A stretch of 64,000 nucleotides of DNA from Dallia pectoralis (lineage: Eukaryota > Chordata > Actinopteri > Esociformes > Umbridae). Shown one piece after another: positions 1 to 15,359 of the stretch (positions are counted from its first letter, which is position 1; every line of letters begins with the position of its first letter). The notes beneath the pieces were generated by a model that saw nothing but the letters and a program-made list of their open reading frames with translations, made no database searches and had not been told where the DNA came from. The DNA is taken from the NCBI GenBank assembly GCA_029465975.1, contig CM055747.1, forward strand, positions 7,281,436 through 7,345,435, read 5' to 3'. A program made the position numbers and the translations under genes.

Positions 1-1020
1 CAATCCGTAGCCGGTCATCACCCTATATACATTTACAGATTTTGTTCGGTTAGCTTAGGTAAGGAGGATTTTTGTTGAGCGTACTTGTTGAAGAAATGTA
101 TTGAGTGAGACCTGCTGTGTTTTCTAAACCTTATCTTGTGGAGTATGTCTAGGTTAGAAGCCAGTGGCTGTTCCTCAGTGTTTTGTAGCAGTGAGGTAAG
201 TTGTGTTTAGGACTGACCAACTGTGGCCAGACTAAAGAGGTAGGGAAGTTCATGGTCTTGTTTGTATGATTTCTTTGATTTGACAGACCGCTGGCACTGC
301 CCTATTCCCACTGCCCTACTTCTGCATTGCCTATTCCTGCTGTCCTTGTGTATGTATATATTTGTTTGATTGTGGAAAACGAATAATACTGTTTGGGTAA
401 CGGCATTTTCAGTTGTGGCATACATATTTAAGTTCTGCATTCGCCATCACTCCAGCTCCCCCACGTCTGGCCTTGGGCCCTTGTGTCCCCTCCCCATGAG
501 CCATTTGAGGGGTGTAACTGTCATTGTGCAATACTATCTTCAGGTAGAGCAGACAAAAGCTGGAATGTGAGTTATTCTCTTCCAGATTGCACCATTCCGA
601 AGTCAGTAAATGTGGGCGTTTTTATCTGAAATACTGAACATGTTTTGGACATGTGTCTGCGTTTACAGGCAACAAAATTATTCTGTATACAGTAATTGGT
701 CTTAATTAATCACAGATCTCTGGTCAAAATATCAATTGGTTAACTCAGAGCCATACCGGTACATCCTGAATCTCAATAGATGAAGCAAACGTTCCTTATC
801 TTCCAGATTTAATCTGAAGATTAAATTGTATTGAACTGGCAGAAACTCACCCTATTTTTACAAACATCAGGTAAGGCAGGAGCTAAAATACTGGAGACTC
901 CCTTCCCTTCTTAAACACAGTAATTGCTTTCACAGATATGCACCTCACCTCCAAAACCCAGGTCATAAAATGAAGCAAACTGAAATTAGCACTACACACA
1001 AATGCATTTTGACTGTAAAT
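1..1020. other. Intergenic, no gene recognised
   Basis: Only short chance reading frames are present on both strands, with no splice-compatible chain and no recognisable repeat. The right end runs into the 3-prime untranslated region of the minus-strand cystatin gene. Confidence 0.5.
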
Positions 1021-1021
1021 G

Positions 1022-1027
1022 TTTATT
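1022..1027 (-). terminator. cstb: Poly(A) signal of cstb
   Basis: On the minus strand this reads AATAAA, about 176 nt past the cstb stop codon. Spacing and orientation suit a polyadenylation signal for a short 3-prime UTR. Confidence 0.6.
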
Positions 1028-1202
1028 TGTTGCATTAACAAAATTAATGTAGCAACGGTTTAATGCCTTTAGTATAAAACACAGTTACCAAGCTGTATTG
1101 GGTAAAGTGCCATTTAGTACAGTTAAGGAAAACATATAAAATACGAAACATGGTCATGGCACAGAGCATGGGTGTGGCAACTCTGCATTGAGTTACAGGT
1201 GA

Positions 1203-1941
1203 TCAGAAGAAACCAATGGGATCGTGGTGAGTTTTGGGGCACTGCACTGCATTCACCTCCAGTTTCCCACCATCGTGGGGTAGAGATTTATGGACTCGGA
1301 CGTGTACATATTCCTCTCCACCAACATGGACCTACAAAAAGTCAAATCAAGGGTTTGGTTAGTGATTCTTAGGCGACAGGAAAATGCGACCCTTACAAGT
1401 ATACTGGCTTTCTTCAGTGTCAGCTCTTCCAGTATTTACTTAATTTGTTCACTAGCTATACATTTCCAACTCTATATTATTCTACACATTACTGTTGAAC
1501 TAGCCCAATTTTTAAATTATGGCGCAAGAGTCGTAAGGGTTTGGTAATAGTCGCACCTCTAACAAATGTAATGAAATAATGATCGTTGCTCATTACTCAC
1601 TTTAATGAAGTAGTTCGTCCCCGCCACAACTTGTGTTGTGAATTTTTTGGCGACGAAAACACCAAATTTCTTTCCAGACTTTTCTTCTGCACTTGGTTTC
1701 ATCTAAAAGCATAAACAAGTGAACAGTTAGTTCGCACATAAGGTCCAACTGAGAATAAGCGTAAGTGCAAGTGCTGCGATTTTGGCAATCAGGGCCAGGG
1801 TCGAATGTTTGGGATTTAAATAAACCTCACGGTTTATTATGACCAGCCCGACCCAGATGAAGAAATGATGCTTACCTCGTCGCAGATTTTCTGCACCTCC
1901 GGGGTTGCGTCCTTTACCTCTGCGGTACCACCACACTTCAT
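1203..1941 (-). CDS. cstb: Cystatin B (stefin B), cytosolic cysteine protease inhibitor
   Basis: Three coding exons on the minus strand: 1941-1876, 1702-1601 and 1331-1203 (66+102+129 nt, 98 aa plus stop). All junctions are GT/AG and phase 0. The length equals that of human CSTB. The protein begins MKCGG, supplying the glycine that fills the protease S2 site. It has the diagnostic first hairpin QVVAG followed by TNYFIKVHVG, then VHVRVHKSLPHDG as the second-loop region. There is no signal peptide, as expected for a type 1 cystatin that blocks papain-like cathepsins in the cytosol and nucleus. The start is the first in-frame ATG. Stefins A and B are hard to separate in fish, so the family is certain and the B assignment is by overall similarity. 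Confidence 0.95.
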
Positions 1942-2231
1942 TTTGATAACTCGAAGACGGCAAACAAAACTAAAAAATGCATCCTAAGAGACGTTTCCCT
2001 TGTTTATATTATCAGGATCACATGACTTGCGTCTAACATATTTGGAAAGTACCATTGAGTTACTTGGAAAATTCCCATTGTAATATATAGCTTTATAAAA
2101 AAATCAAGCTTATAAAAATCATCTTTCAACAATGTGGACAATATATTGTAGTATACTGTGTCATTTAACGTATATAACTATAAATGCTTAAAAAAAGCCA
2201 CACCCGTTTCAACAATAATGGATTAGGCGGA

Positions 2232-2275
2232 GGGGCGGGGCTACTGTGACGTTTCCGTGAGCGCTCGGTTTAAAA
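2232..2275 (+). promoter_or_regulatory. GC-box/CRE/TATA-like promoter cluster
   Basis: A GC box (GGGGCGGGGC, 2232-2241), a CRE-like TGACGT (2247-2252) and a TATA-like TTTAAAA (2269-2275) lie in a CpG-rich patch within AT-rich sequence. Their order suits transcription to the right, away from cstb, with a start near 2300. No coding gene follows, so this may drive a noncoding transcript or act as the upstream promoter of cstb, whose start codon lies about 290 bp to the left on the minus strand. Confidence 0.45.
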
Positions 2276-2698
2276 CCCTCCGCGGGTTGTATTACCCGAC
2301 CGCAGGCTCAGTAAGCAGCCACAAAACACATGACACAATTACATCCAGAGTCATGAGTAACAGTTCGTTTGAGGCCATTATACCCATAGAAATATGTCTA
2401 TGATTATACCAGTAGCAGGTTATGGATAACGAGACAGTTTCACAACTGTGACCATATTAGTTAATTTGATACATTATGTAATGCCGTTTTTACTGTTGGT
2501 GATGCTGTAGCCTATGCAGAGGTGTAACGAATATTCAAGGTGGATATGTTTCTTCAAACGCAGCGTTTTATTCATTCACTGCTCGTTTGAGTTCCTCAAT
2601 CTCCCGGTCGCCCCGGACTATTCGACTTTTAAGCTTGATTGCACATAATTAAATAGCTGTTATATTAAACTGTCATAAGTTCACCCAGCACAGGCAGA

Positions 2699-2907
2699 AA
2701 AGGACTAGTCACCCCTCAGAGCCTGGTTCCTCTAGGTTTCTTCCTGAATTTGACCCTCAGGGAGTTTCTCCTAGCCGCCGTGTATCAACTTGTTGTTCTT
2801 GTTCAACTTGTCGATGTGTGCTCTGTCGGATTCAGGCTGGGTGTGTGAAAAAGCACTTTGTGACAACTTTGTTGTAAAAAGGGCTTTATAAAATAATGTT
2901 GATAACA
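2699..2907 (+). mobile_element. Retroposon 3-prime tail fragment
   Basis: The stretch resembles a fish-wide retroposon tail. It starts with a GAGCCTGGTTCCTCTAGG module, continues through GGGAGTTTCTCCTAGCC and AGCACTTTGTGACAAC, and ends in AAAAAGGGCTTTATAAA. The orientation is plus. No coding part remains. Family placement (LINE 3-prime end or SINE tail) is from memory of fish genomes and was not searched. Confidence 0.6.
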
Positions 2908-2909
2908 AC

Positions 2910-5640
2910 TGTAACCATGTCAATCGTGGACTGAGTAATCATCACTTGGTTCCAAAAAGTGTATAATTTATTTCAACCTAGTAATATGTCATTACTGGGG
3001 TGTTCTGCAGATTTTAGCCATTACAAATGAAGTGTCTTCCCAATCTGACAACCTGCCCACATTTTAAGTCTTTTAGAACCACAATTCTAATTCTGAGAAA
3101 CACACTACAGTAGCTACATGTGTAATTGCTGCCTTGGTATGATGAAATTAGGCTACTCAATTATACACAGCCAATGTGTATATGTTGCTGTTAAAACAAA
3201 GTGTTCTTGAGGAGTTAAAACAAAAGACTGACCAAGGAACATGTTTCAAAGTCTTGGGATATTTTTGTGTCAGTGAGGTAATTGGATTTGAGTTGGCTAG
3301 AAGTAGAACTTATTTTTTCAAGGGTGAAAAGCTGTGTTATGACTGAGGCAATTAAAAAAAGGTTTATACAGATAATAGCATTTAGCAAATAACTGCAGTA
3401 CAGTATTACTAATAATTAGTTTATGTTTATTATTATTTTATATTATTTGCTTTTTTAAAATTGATTCCTGTGTAGATTTCGCATGTTACATTAATTTCAT
3501 TGTTCAAAATTCTATTAAATGCATTTGACAAATAAAGGAATTTGAATATATTTTTATTACAATAAACTTTTTTAGTGTTGCATATAAATTGTGATGGTGA
3601 AAGCCAAACCTTAACACAAAAGTATTGAGAGCAAAACTACACTGTTTGGCCACTAGCATTTTTATGTGTATTTGTCTAATTACTATATTAATTTGTCATG
3701 TCAAATGCCACAACAAGCAGTCTGCACAACTCCATCACAGATTGTTTTACATACACATTTTACACACATTATTACCAGAACAGATACTTTTACTGTACAC
3801 ATACCGAGAATTGTAATTGAGACACTCTTAGACATTTGTGTTTAAGAGACCAGTTCAACTTGGCATTCTTGATAATAGTTTCTAACATGGTATTCTATTT
3901 CAGAATACCTAATTGAACATGTGACTGCAGTAATTGTAGCTAAGTGTCACTGCACATTTGACTGAAGAAAATGTAATGCTAATATGTCTGCCCTTCCTCA
4001 CCAGTAGAGTTAGAAATAGTAATTGTGTTATTGAGTGTTAAGTTCCTCATTTTTCCTCAGCTATGGAGAGGCCTGAACCTCATGTGAAAAAAAACACCAA
4101 TTATTTAAAAGGTCACATTGGGTGGAGACCTAACACAAAATTCAACTTTTACTAAAGGCACAAGAACAGTGTCCAGAATTACAATATTTGTTTTATTATT
4201 GACAATAACAGTATGCTCCGGTTTAGACGATTGTGCATAGTCTTCTTGAGAAAGACAATTACAGTAAGTTTGACAGCAGAAGTAGATTAAATAATTTATT
4301 GTTCTCTTGTTCTTCCTAGAATTACAATCACTGGTGCACACTTTAGGAGGACATTTGCCTACCCTAAACCAAAGTATGCATTTATACAATTCCTCTGTTG
4401 TGCTTAAAGGACTGTGGGTGTAAGGAAAATGGTGGATGGCCGTTAACAATGGTTAAATCACCTGATGGCTTAAAGTCCATCAAAGGGAGTAAACAAGTAC
4501 TGAACATTGTAAAACAGGGACCAGGGACTTTTTTTAAAATTGCTGCCTATCCAGGCCTATAGGTTCCTTTTGGAGAGCAACATCACTTGCTGATATTGTC
4601 ACTTGCTTGTATTTGAAAGGCAGGAGGATGCCATCTGCTGGAGAAGCTGCTGATGTACAACTTCCTTCTCATAATTTGAGTGTTGGAAGACAAAATAGAT
4701 GCACAATAAATGTTAAGTTCAAGAATCTGACTTTTATACAGGGGAAGCTTTTCTCCTGACAAAAAGAACTGCATTTCAATGTATCCTCTCCATCCCTTTG
4801 CACTTCCTATATACAGGGACTTGTAGAATGGTATTACACAGCCACTTTTATAAGCTTGCTAACTAGTAGGCTACTATTCGCTCACACTTTTTTAACCCGA
4901 ACTGGAAAACTCAAGTCCAGTTCTTAAATGTTGTGGTTCGATGTTATCCACTGCAGCAGAAAGCTAGTTATTTCGGTGAACAGACTGTTTTATTTAATCA
5001 TTGCCAGCTAGCAATTAAGGCCCAATCCGAATACTCCCACTTACATTACCCCTTCCCCTTAGCCCTACCCCTTAGTTTACCCCTACCCCTTGGCCCTCGA
5101 AACCGAGTGGTAAGGGCTACGTTCCCCTAGGAATTGGGACACCACTCGGTTTTGGCTACGTCATCATACATCGTCGCTAGCTGGCTGCTCCGTCACCAGA
5201 GGCGACACATGTTGCCACGTCATTCAAAAACCGGATGAACAATTGGAACGCTTTGTTCCACTAAACCCTGCCCAAATCATACATTTGATGACATCACCAC
5301 AGCAAAAGCCGACAGTGAGAGCAAAGCAAAGTTACAACCAAAAATGCAACTCTCTAAAATAATTTGTTCGAGATATTTTTATGTATGGAACAAACGTGTT
5401 GTCGTATTTAAACTTTCACTTTTTGAGTGTAATGCTTCTGTCATCGAGTTCAATATTACTTTTGGGTCGATGTTTAATTATCAGCATCATTAATATCATT
5501 TGGTGAAAGGGCATAAACTTAATTCCATAAACATGGTTAGCCCAATGATGAAATTATGTGAAACCGTTTGAGGAGTCATGACACTTGATAGGTAGCCATT
5601 AACAAATATGCGAACATGAGCACAGTCACGTAGGCCTACT
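2910..5640. other. AT-rich intergenic DNA
   Basis: No splice-compatible open frames were found between the retroposon tail and the tstd1 promoter. The one structured piece is the hairpin near 5100, listed separately. Confidence 0.5.
5019..5152. repeat. C-rich element with a 12-bp perfect hairpin
   Basis: A CCCCTT/CCCTA-rich stretch (5045-5092) is followed by an inverted repeat: 5100-5111 (AAACCGAGTGGT) pairs exactly with 5141-5152, leaving a 29-nt loop. The outer edges (CCCAATCCGAAT on the left, GGAATTGGGA on the right) are weakly inverted copies. This resembles a short palindromic MITE. Confidence 0.45.
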
Positions 5641-5643
5641 GAG

Positions 5644-5650
5644 TATATAA
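5644..5650 (+). promoter_or_regulatory. tstd1: TATA box of tstd1
   Basis: TATATAA sits 45 nt before the proposed start codon at 5695. A start site about 30 nt downstream would leave a 5-prime UTR of only some 20 nt. Its position supports exon 1 as a real first exon. Confidence 0.55.
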
Positions 5651-5694
5651 GTAGCAGCGGTCTGACGGTTTGTAGCAAACATCCGACGCAGATT

Positions 5695-8958
<3,264 letters not shown>

Positions 8959-9014
8959 TCTACAGTTTTCAAATCCTGCTTCCAGGGCAATTTTTATGCT
9001 TGAATGGCCTTTAC

Positions 9015-9020
9015 AATAAA
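9015..9020 (+). terminator. tstd1: Poly(A) signal of tstd1
   Basis: AATAAA lies 57 nt past the tstd1 stop codon. Confidence 0.6.
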
Positions 9021-9046
9021 ATGCATTTTAGAATGCATAGCCAACA

Positions 9047-9129
9047 AATGAAATGTGTGTCACTCTGAAATGGCAGTGCTTATTACGTGTTGTGAAATGT
9101 GTGTCACTCTGAAATGGCAGTGCTTATTA
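9047..9129 (+). repeat. Two-copy tandem repeat, about 42 bp
   Basis: The motif TGTGTGTCACTCTGAAATGG with the following CAGTGCTTATTA occurs twice back to back, starting near 9053 and 9095, just beyond the tstd1 poly(A) signal. The copies are nearly identical, so the duplication is recent. Confidence 0.75.
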
Positions 9130-9671
9130 GGCTGTCTGTTACAAACTGGTGGACTGTAGTAGTTAGATATGTGTTTGTGTATGAATTTGTTTTGCTGTGC
9201 TGTTGATGACTGTACTGTTTGGTGATGTTTGATCGGTGATGTTTGATTGGTGATGTCGTGATGTTTTTGTGAAGTGGTTAAATCTTTGAATAGATTTTTT
9301 TATTTAAAAACAAATGTATAGATAGGAGTGGGCAGGGGTACTGTAATAGCACATTGAACCTATGCTTTTTTTGTATGTGTGTTCTTGATGACGTGAATCC
9401 CAGAACACAGCAGAATTCTACTGGAAAGATTTTTGTTTATTTTTGTATTTTATCATGATGGATACATACATTGCCTAACACCAAATAAAGGCCATGTCTG
9501 TGAATAAATGTTTTCGTATAAGTGATTGTATATTAAGTCTATGAATTATTGTTTATGTGTATGTATTTGATTCAGTGTGTATTAATACGTAGAAGGGAAA
9601 TGGGGTCTCTAACTGCAGTTCTCATAATAGCCACATGAGGGCATTGATTTTCAATTTATATTGTCCTAGAC

Positions 9672-9938
9672 CAGTGCTTTTCAAAGTGGGGGCCGCCAGG
9701 GTGCGCCAAGGGGGCCTCAGCAAGTTGGAAGATTATTTTTTTTTAAGTTTAAACAGTAAATATCTTTATATTGTTTTGTTATGAAATAGCTTTATAATAA
9801 TTTGTTGCATATGTGAAAATTACACTTTTAATACTCATCTTTCTGATTGGCCGGTATCAAACACCGTATTATTGTCTATGGGTTCAATAACACATCCTGC
9901 AAAAGCTGGTGGTATTTGGCCATTGTCTAGAACCCCTG
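9672..9938. mobile_element. Short non-autonomous hAT element (MITE)
   Basis: The 267-bp unit begins CAGTGCTTTTCAAAGTGGGG and ends ...CTAGAACCCCTG; read inverted, the end begins CAGGGGTTCTAG. Terminal CAGNG is the hAT signature. The flanks are TCCTAGAC (9664-9671) and TTCTAGAC (9939-9946), an 8-bp target duplication with one change. No coding capacity remains. Confidence 0.7.
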
Positions 9939-9949
9939 TTCTAGACAAC

Positions 9950-11090
9950 GACAACTGTGTTTTGTGCATTAGACACACAAAATTTTTTACCCATTACACC
10001 CTCCAAACCTCCATTCAACATGACGGTCAAACGTAAGTAAAGGAAATATTCGAAATGACTGCAGTCGGTAATTAGCAAAAACGTTTATTCATGATTTTTA
10101 TGTGTTCAATGTTTCACAAACAAGATTATCATAAGATAGGAATTAAATTGCCTAGGAACAGTATTTCAACACCTGACCACTTCACTTATTTCAAACTATT
10201 ACAACTAGTACATTGTTATATTGTGAAAAAAAAGGATAAGGAAGTATGTTGCCTGCATATCCATTCAGTTCCTGTGCTCCCAGTTTATATAGATAAAATG
10301 AATTGTCCTAATTTGGGACACAAATATTTTAACAGTGATCTCCACCTGTTCACCACCTAAGGGCTAATGATGACCATGGCAACAGAGCCAACAGCATGTG
10401 TGTTTTGGACATTTTCCAAACCTACTAATGCCGGCTAACATCTGACTACACTGTATTAACCTGGCATTTTAGATAGTGGTTGAAGATTCAATTTCAACTA
10501 AAACATGTAATCAACAAAACAATATAAATACTGAAGAATCACTTGAATGAGATTTTTGGACAAAAACGATCTTGCACAGCAAATTAATCATTCAACGACC
10601 TCCTTTGACAAGCTATAGACTGCATTTGTTTGTGCTGCCAGGTGCCGTTTAAACAACTAGTTGTTGTTTTGGTCGTACTCCCTTTTCTTGGAGAAAATAC
10701 TGAAAATAAACAAAGAGCAAAGGTTGGCTGTTAAATTGCTCCGGCCATAGTTTCTGGGTCATGGCACCAGTGACCAAGCTGTTACTTAGTCTAGCTTCCT
10801 CACTGATGATCTCCCTAGCCACACACAGGGCACAAAGTGGGTCTTCTGCTTCGCAACCCATGTGAACGCTTGAGGTTTACAAAAAGTACCAATTGTTTAA
10901 CCTTGTTGGTGACATTTCAAACTAGCTTGAACCTGATCTAGAAAACACAGGATGGGTAAGATGAATCGTTCAGCACAACGACCTAAACCACACATCCAAT
11001 ACAACCCTGTTGTGGCTTTGAGACAAGTCTGTGTACGTCTTTAAGTGGCACAGTCAAAGCTCAGACTCAAACCCCTCTGAACTGGGCAGT
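9950..11090. other. Intergenic between convergent tstd1 and tigit
   Basis: No gene was recognised here. The reading frames near 10091-10360 and 10649-10861 have no splice partners or domain character. Confidence 0.5.
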
Positions 11091-11119
11091 TGAACACATT
11101 GTTATTTGCACGTCCTCAT

Positions 11120-11285
11120 AAACGTAAGATCGATGAGGAGTGTTCTGTAAATTTCAATCACCAGGTCACCACACATATTTTCTTTGGGGTTCAGTATTGG
11201 GACACTCAAGGACATTCACATATTTATCCTGAAGCCATTCCAGCAGTGTCTTGCCTGTGTGCTTTTAGAAGCTATTTCAAACTTT
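11120..11285 (-). mobile_element. Tc1-like transposon fragment, antisense
   Basis: A segment reading GGTTCAGTATTGGGACACTC, then AAGGACATTCACATATTTAT and CCTGAAGCCATTCC, resembles the antisense of the Tc1-like transposase region common in fish. It is short, without ends, and broken. Confidence 0.6.
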
Positions 11286-11462
11286 AAAAAAACAAACAAA
11301 AACTTTTTCTCATCGTGGGTCACGGCGAATTGAGTGATGGTATCATGCCATCGATTATGAATTGGGTCCATATCACAAAAACATTTGATTTGTTTGTGTC
11401 ATATTTCATCTCTGTCTTTATGTCATTGTCATTCAGCGTGTATAAGAGTGGAGACTGCTCTA

Positions 11463-11468
11463 TTTATT
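11463..11468 (-). terminator. tigit: Poly(A) signal of tigit
   Basis: On the minus strand this reads AATAAA, 7 nt past the tigit stop codon. The resulting 3-prime UTR would be very short, so a later signal may also be used. Confidence 0.4.
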
Positions 11469-11474
11469 TACCCC

Positions 11475-13979
11475 CTAAGGCAGAGACGGGGCAGTAGGGG
11501 CAATTCTGGGGAGTCGAAAAGCTGTGACATTTAAGTAATCCACGTCGTCGTCCTCCTCCACCTCCAAATTCTCACTGCTACTTTTAGAAGGTGAGGCACC
11601 ATGGGCCTGGCTCTTATGGAGGATGGAGGGAAGGTGGTGTGAAAGCCTGTTTGAATGAACTGCCACGTGGAACGGGTCCTGGCCTGATGTTCTACAAGTC
11701 TGTAAATATAGAAACATGCCTTAATCACTTGGAAGTGTCCATCACAACTACCAAGCTAAACAGCAGTTGTGATTTTAGCTACGCGAGGGCAGTCAATGCT
11801 GAATTGCAGCTATGAAACCAAGAGGTGTTGTGTTAGATTAGGGTCTTACCTTATAGAGCAATATCGCTGTAATAAGCCCAGCAAACATCAGTACTCCCAG
11901 TATCCCACATATAATGTACACAATGATTATTACATGGGTATCACTGTCTGGCAAAACAGAAAGAGATTGATTGTTAGAGATGTGTGAACTTTTCTATGTT
12001 TTTGTAGGTTTGTGTGCGATATGTGAAAGGATGTTTGTGGTGAGACTGGCTGTTAACCTGTTAAGGAGGTGAAAATAAAGACTTTGTTTGCAATAAGCTA
12101 TGCCCACCAGATATTTCACATTTGTCATTTTTTTGCCTGACGTGATTGCTCATGATTTCTTTAGTGGGTGTGTGAAGTATTGTTGTTCTCGAGTTCTTCA
12201 TTTTCAATGCATATTAGAATATGTGTGTGGTAAAATGCATTTATCCATTACGTGGTTAAACTGGAATGTTGTGTATTTGACAAATGTGCTCCTCTCATCT
12301 AGCTAGATAAAGACAAATAAGTCTAACCTGTAATCACTCTGAATATGAGTATCTGATGAAAAACTAAAATGTCAAATGTAAATAAGTAACATTTATCAAA
12401 CTTGTGTATTGATTTTAAATCGTATGTTTTATATTTGTCAACATGTACATGTGTATAGTTCTAAATAAAAAACACCTGGAAGTACGATGTATATTTCTCT
12501 GAGAGTGACGTGGATATAGGGTTTTTGATGGATTTCAAAGAAATATACGCATGTATCTTTCGTTACTTTGTTAAAAATAAAATCACATTTCCCCCTGATG
12601 TCTAAGATGGATTTAAGAACAAACGGTTGCTGTAGAACCAGTGTTGTGCATAACATAGTCTCTGTCAGAGTTAGATAAAGGTTGGCAGTACCTGGTATAA
12701 CCTCCGTCAAATTCAAATAAAGGAGACCGTTTAGAGTCCCAGAGGGGAAGGCTGTCAGAGAACAGCAGTATGTCCCCGCGTCCTCCTTCTGTGTCTTTAG
12801 TAGCGTGTATCCATGATCTGTCACGTCAGAGACACGCTTGTTATAGTCCAACTCGGGGGCACCTGAATGACGCGGGGAGAAAACCAGGATCTTCTGCCCA
12901 TCACAACCTCCGAACCTCCATTCAATTTGGGACACTGTTTCTTCTTCAGACGCCCTACATAACAGGGTCACCGGCTTGCCAATGTTTTCTGTGATGTTAC
13001 CAGACGTTATCACCTTGCTGTCTGCAGACATACCTGGAGGAGAGTAGTGATGACAACCATAAATGGCCACTATAGATGATTTCTGCATGAACCTTGTGTG
13101 TTGATGTTACACAACCATGAAAATACTTTTTTTTATTAACAGTATATTTAGATCTGACCATACGCCATGTGAGAAAAGAGTTTTAATGTGATTTATCATG
13201 AAATCCTGTAAACATTAAGTTAAAGGTTAACTTCTTCAGTCAACAGAAGCAGCATTATTACAATGATATGTAACAAGAAGGTTTTGCACTTTTGGAGAAG
13301 TCAGTATGTTGTGTGGCCTCCCATCAAATGTACAAAGCAAGCAATTTGTTTTGGTAATGTTAGTAAACTTAGTTTGTGTAAATTAATATCTCTGTCATCC
13401 TTACTGCATGTGATTTTGCACAACTGCTTCTTTGTAAATGATGGAGTGTACTCCAACCATACACAAATTATTTAATACATATAATATATATCGTTCTGGT
13501 TTGATTATGATAAAATGTAATTTTTAACACATTTTAACATATTTTTATGTTTAAGAATATAAACAAAATGCTTTGACAGTAAAATTAAATATTATTTTAC
13601 AGAGTCATCGTATCCATGTCCTTTTCCATTAATTTAGGCCTATCTTTACTTTTACATTAGTATGGCATTTGGATACGCCTAACGTCCAAATTAAAGTTGT
13701 TGTGTCATTAATTATTCAAGTCTTCAAATCTTTATGGAAGTACAGCCAATATACTTGTTATCACAAACGAGAGCAAATTCATACAACAGAGAAATCCTAT
13801 CTGCTTGCATTCACATATATACTGTTGACCATCACATAGTATTGTGTCTAATAAAACACATGTAACGCGGAGCCTCTTCATTTGAAAGGCGGGTCCTTAC
13901 CAGAGCCGAGGAGCTGGAGGACCAGTACTGCTGTGATCCAGGAATGGATGAGCAGAGACCCGTTGGTTCTGACACCCAT
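11475..13979 (-). CDS. tigit: TIGIT-like inhibitory V-set receptor of T/NK cells
   Basis: Four exons: 13979-13901 (signal peptide), 13033-12692 (V-set), 11947-11850 (membrane segment) and 11612-11475 (tail). They total 657 nt, 218 aa, with phases 1, 1 and 0 consistent. The V domain has the Cys of TLLC, the Trp of IEWRF and DAGTYCC. ITSGNITENIGKP and TAFPSGTLNGLLYLNL align well with the human TIGIT edges. Two N-glycosylation sequons (NIT, NLT) are present. The membrane helix is VIIIVYIICGILGVLMFAGL. The tail is acidic and ends DYLNVTAFRLP, matching the human ITT-like DYFNV motif, but the tyrosine of the following ITIM is a phenylalanine. Known role: binds nectin/PVR-type ligands and dampens T and NK cells. 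Linkage with zdhhc23 and atp6v1a matches human 3q13. Another nectin-receptor paralogue is less likely. Confidence 0.85.
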
Positions 13980-13999
13980 GATGTGAAACACTGCAATGA

Positions 14000-15350
14000 C
14001 GAGACTACTGAAAACCTAGATGAACATTACAGGAAATGACAGTTTCCAGACCCAATGGTAAGACGCGTGTGGTGGAAAATATGAATATGAAGTTTTGAGG
14101 TCATCGTTAAATTATATTAAATGGGCAGTTTTGTGATTTTATTTTCCATTATCTTTTGCATTTATTTCTATAGGGGTAACATTTAGTATGCTGTGAAAAG
14201 TTACTATAAAGGAATAAGTTACTATGAAGGAAAAAGTCACTATGAGGAAATAGGTCACAATAAGGGAATAAGGGACTGGGCTGTAGGTGAGATAATAAGG
14301 TAATAAGTAGGGAAGTAGCCAAAGGAGAAATATAAACGTGTTTGCAGGGCACCAGTTACTTTACAAGGGTGTCATTTAGGACCATCAAGTCAGGGCACAC
14401 ATAAGAAATACCATAGTAATGTGCATTTTACCGTCTATTTTGCCAGCTACTTCGTGGACCATGTTGAAAACAAGAAATCAATGTTTCCACTCTGGGTACT
14501 GTTCAAGTAGAGGTGGGTTTAAAATATGGTAAATACTGTCTAAACAAACAAATTATGCTGACATAGACTATCCTGTTGGCTTGTGTGGTGAGGACCCTCA
14601 TGATGCCTGCTGACATAGCTCTCTATAGCCACTTCCTGGCAACACAGTGTCAATGGTTTACTTACATTGAGGTTTCCACTTAATCAACATGGGCCTCTGA
14701 ATGTTACCAGTGCTTGGTATAAATTCCTTATTGGTAAAAACACAAAATATGCAAAGAATGATTAGTCTTAGTCTAATTCAATGAAAAGTATCCTTTAAAA
14801 TATAGGTAATGTTGAGTACATTCAAACATTATACAATCAGTGAGTGTGTGGGCGTATGTGTCAGTCATGTCTGGTAGAAGTACAGCTTCCCTTCCTTTGA
14901 AGTGTCTCTCTGTTTGCTTATTTATATGGTTAGATACAATTCATATGCACTCTACAGTTTCATAAACATGTTCTGTAATGCAAACTGTTCTACTATATCT
15001 CATATGCCATGGTAAAGAATCGGTACACACTTTTGAGAAAAAAAGAGACTTCTAGGATAAAAAGTTTAAAACCTTGCTTATAACAAACCCCAGCTGCCTT
15101 TCGCACTAATTAATAATAATTCATAACAAGGAGTGTCATCTTAGAAACAAACCCGAAAGAACATTGTTTTCTTCTCCACCTGAGTGTTTGGAATGTGCAG
15201 GTCTATCTAATAATGAAAATGAACGCTTCCTTTTTCGTGCCACAAGGTCAGTTCGGAGATCAGAGAAGTTCAGGCTTGCTAAAACCACACAGTCCCTCAG
15301 CGTGATTAACATGCTGGCAGTACAGTGTTGCGGCAGTGTTGGAGCTCGTA
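14000..15350. other. Intergenic between tigit and zdhhc23
   Basis: No gene was recognised. Around 14,185-14,290 there is a degenerate tandem repeat of about 18-20 bp (AGTTACTATAAAGGAATA and variants, 5-6 copies). Confidence 0.5.
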
Positions 15351-15359
15351 AATCCGGCG

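Noticed and set aside
12770..12994. Plus-strand frame over the V-set exon of tigit
   Set aside because: Antisense shadow. The minus-strand frame has the Ig-fold residues and phased introns.
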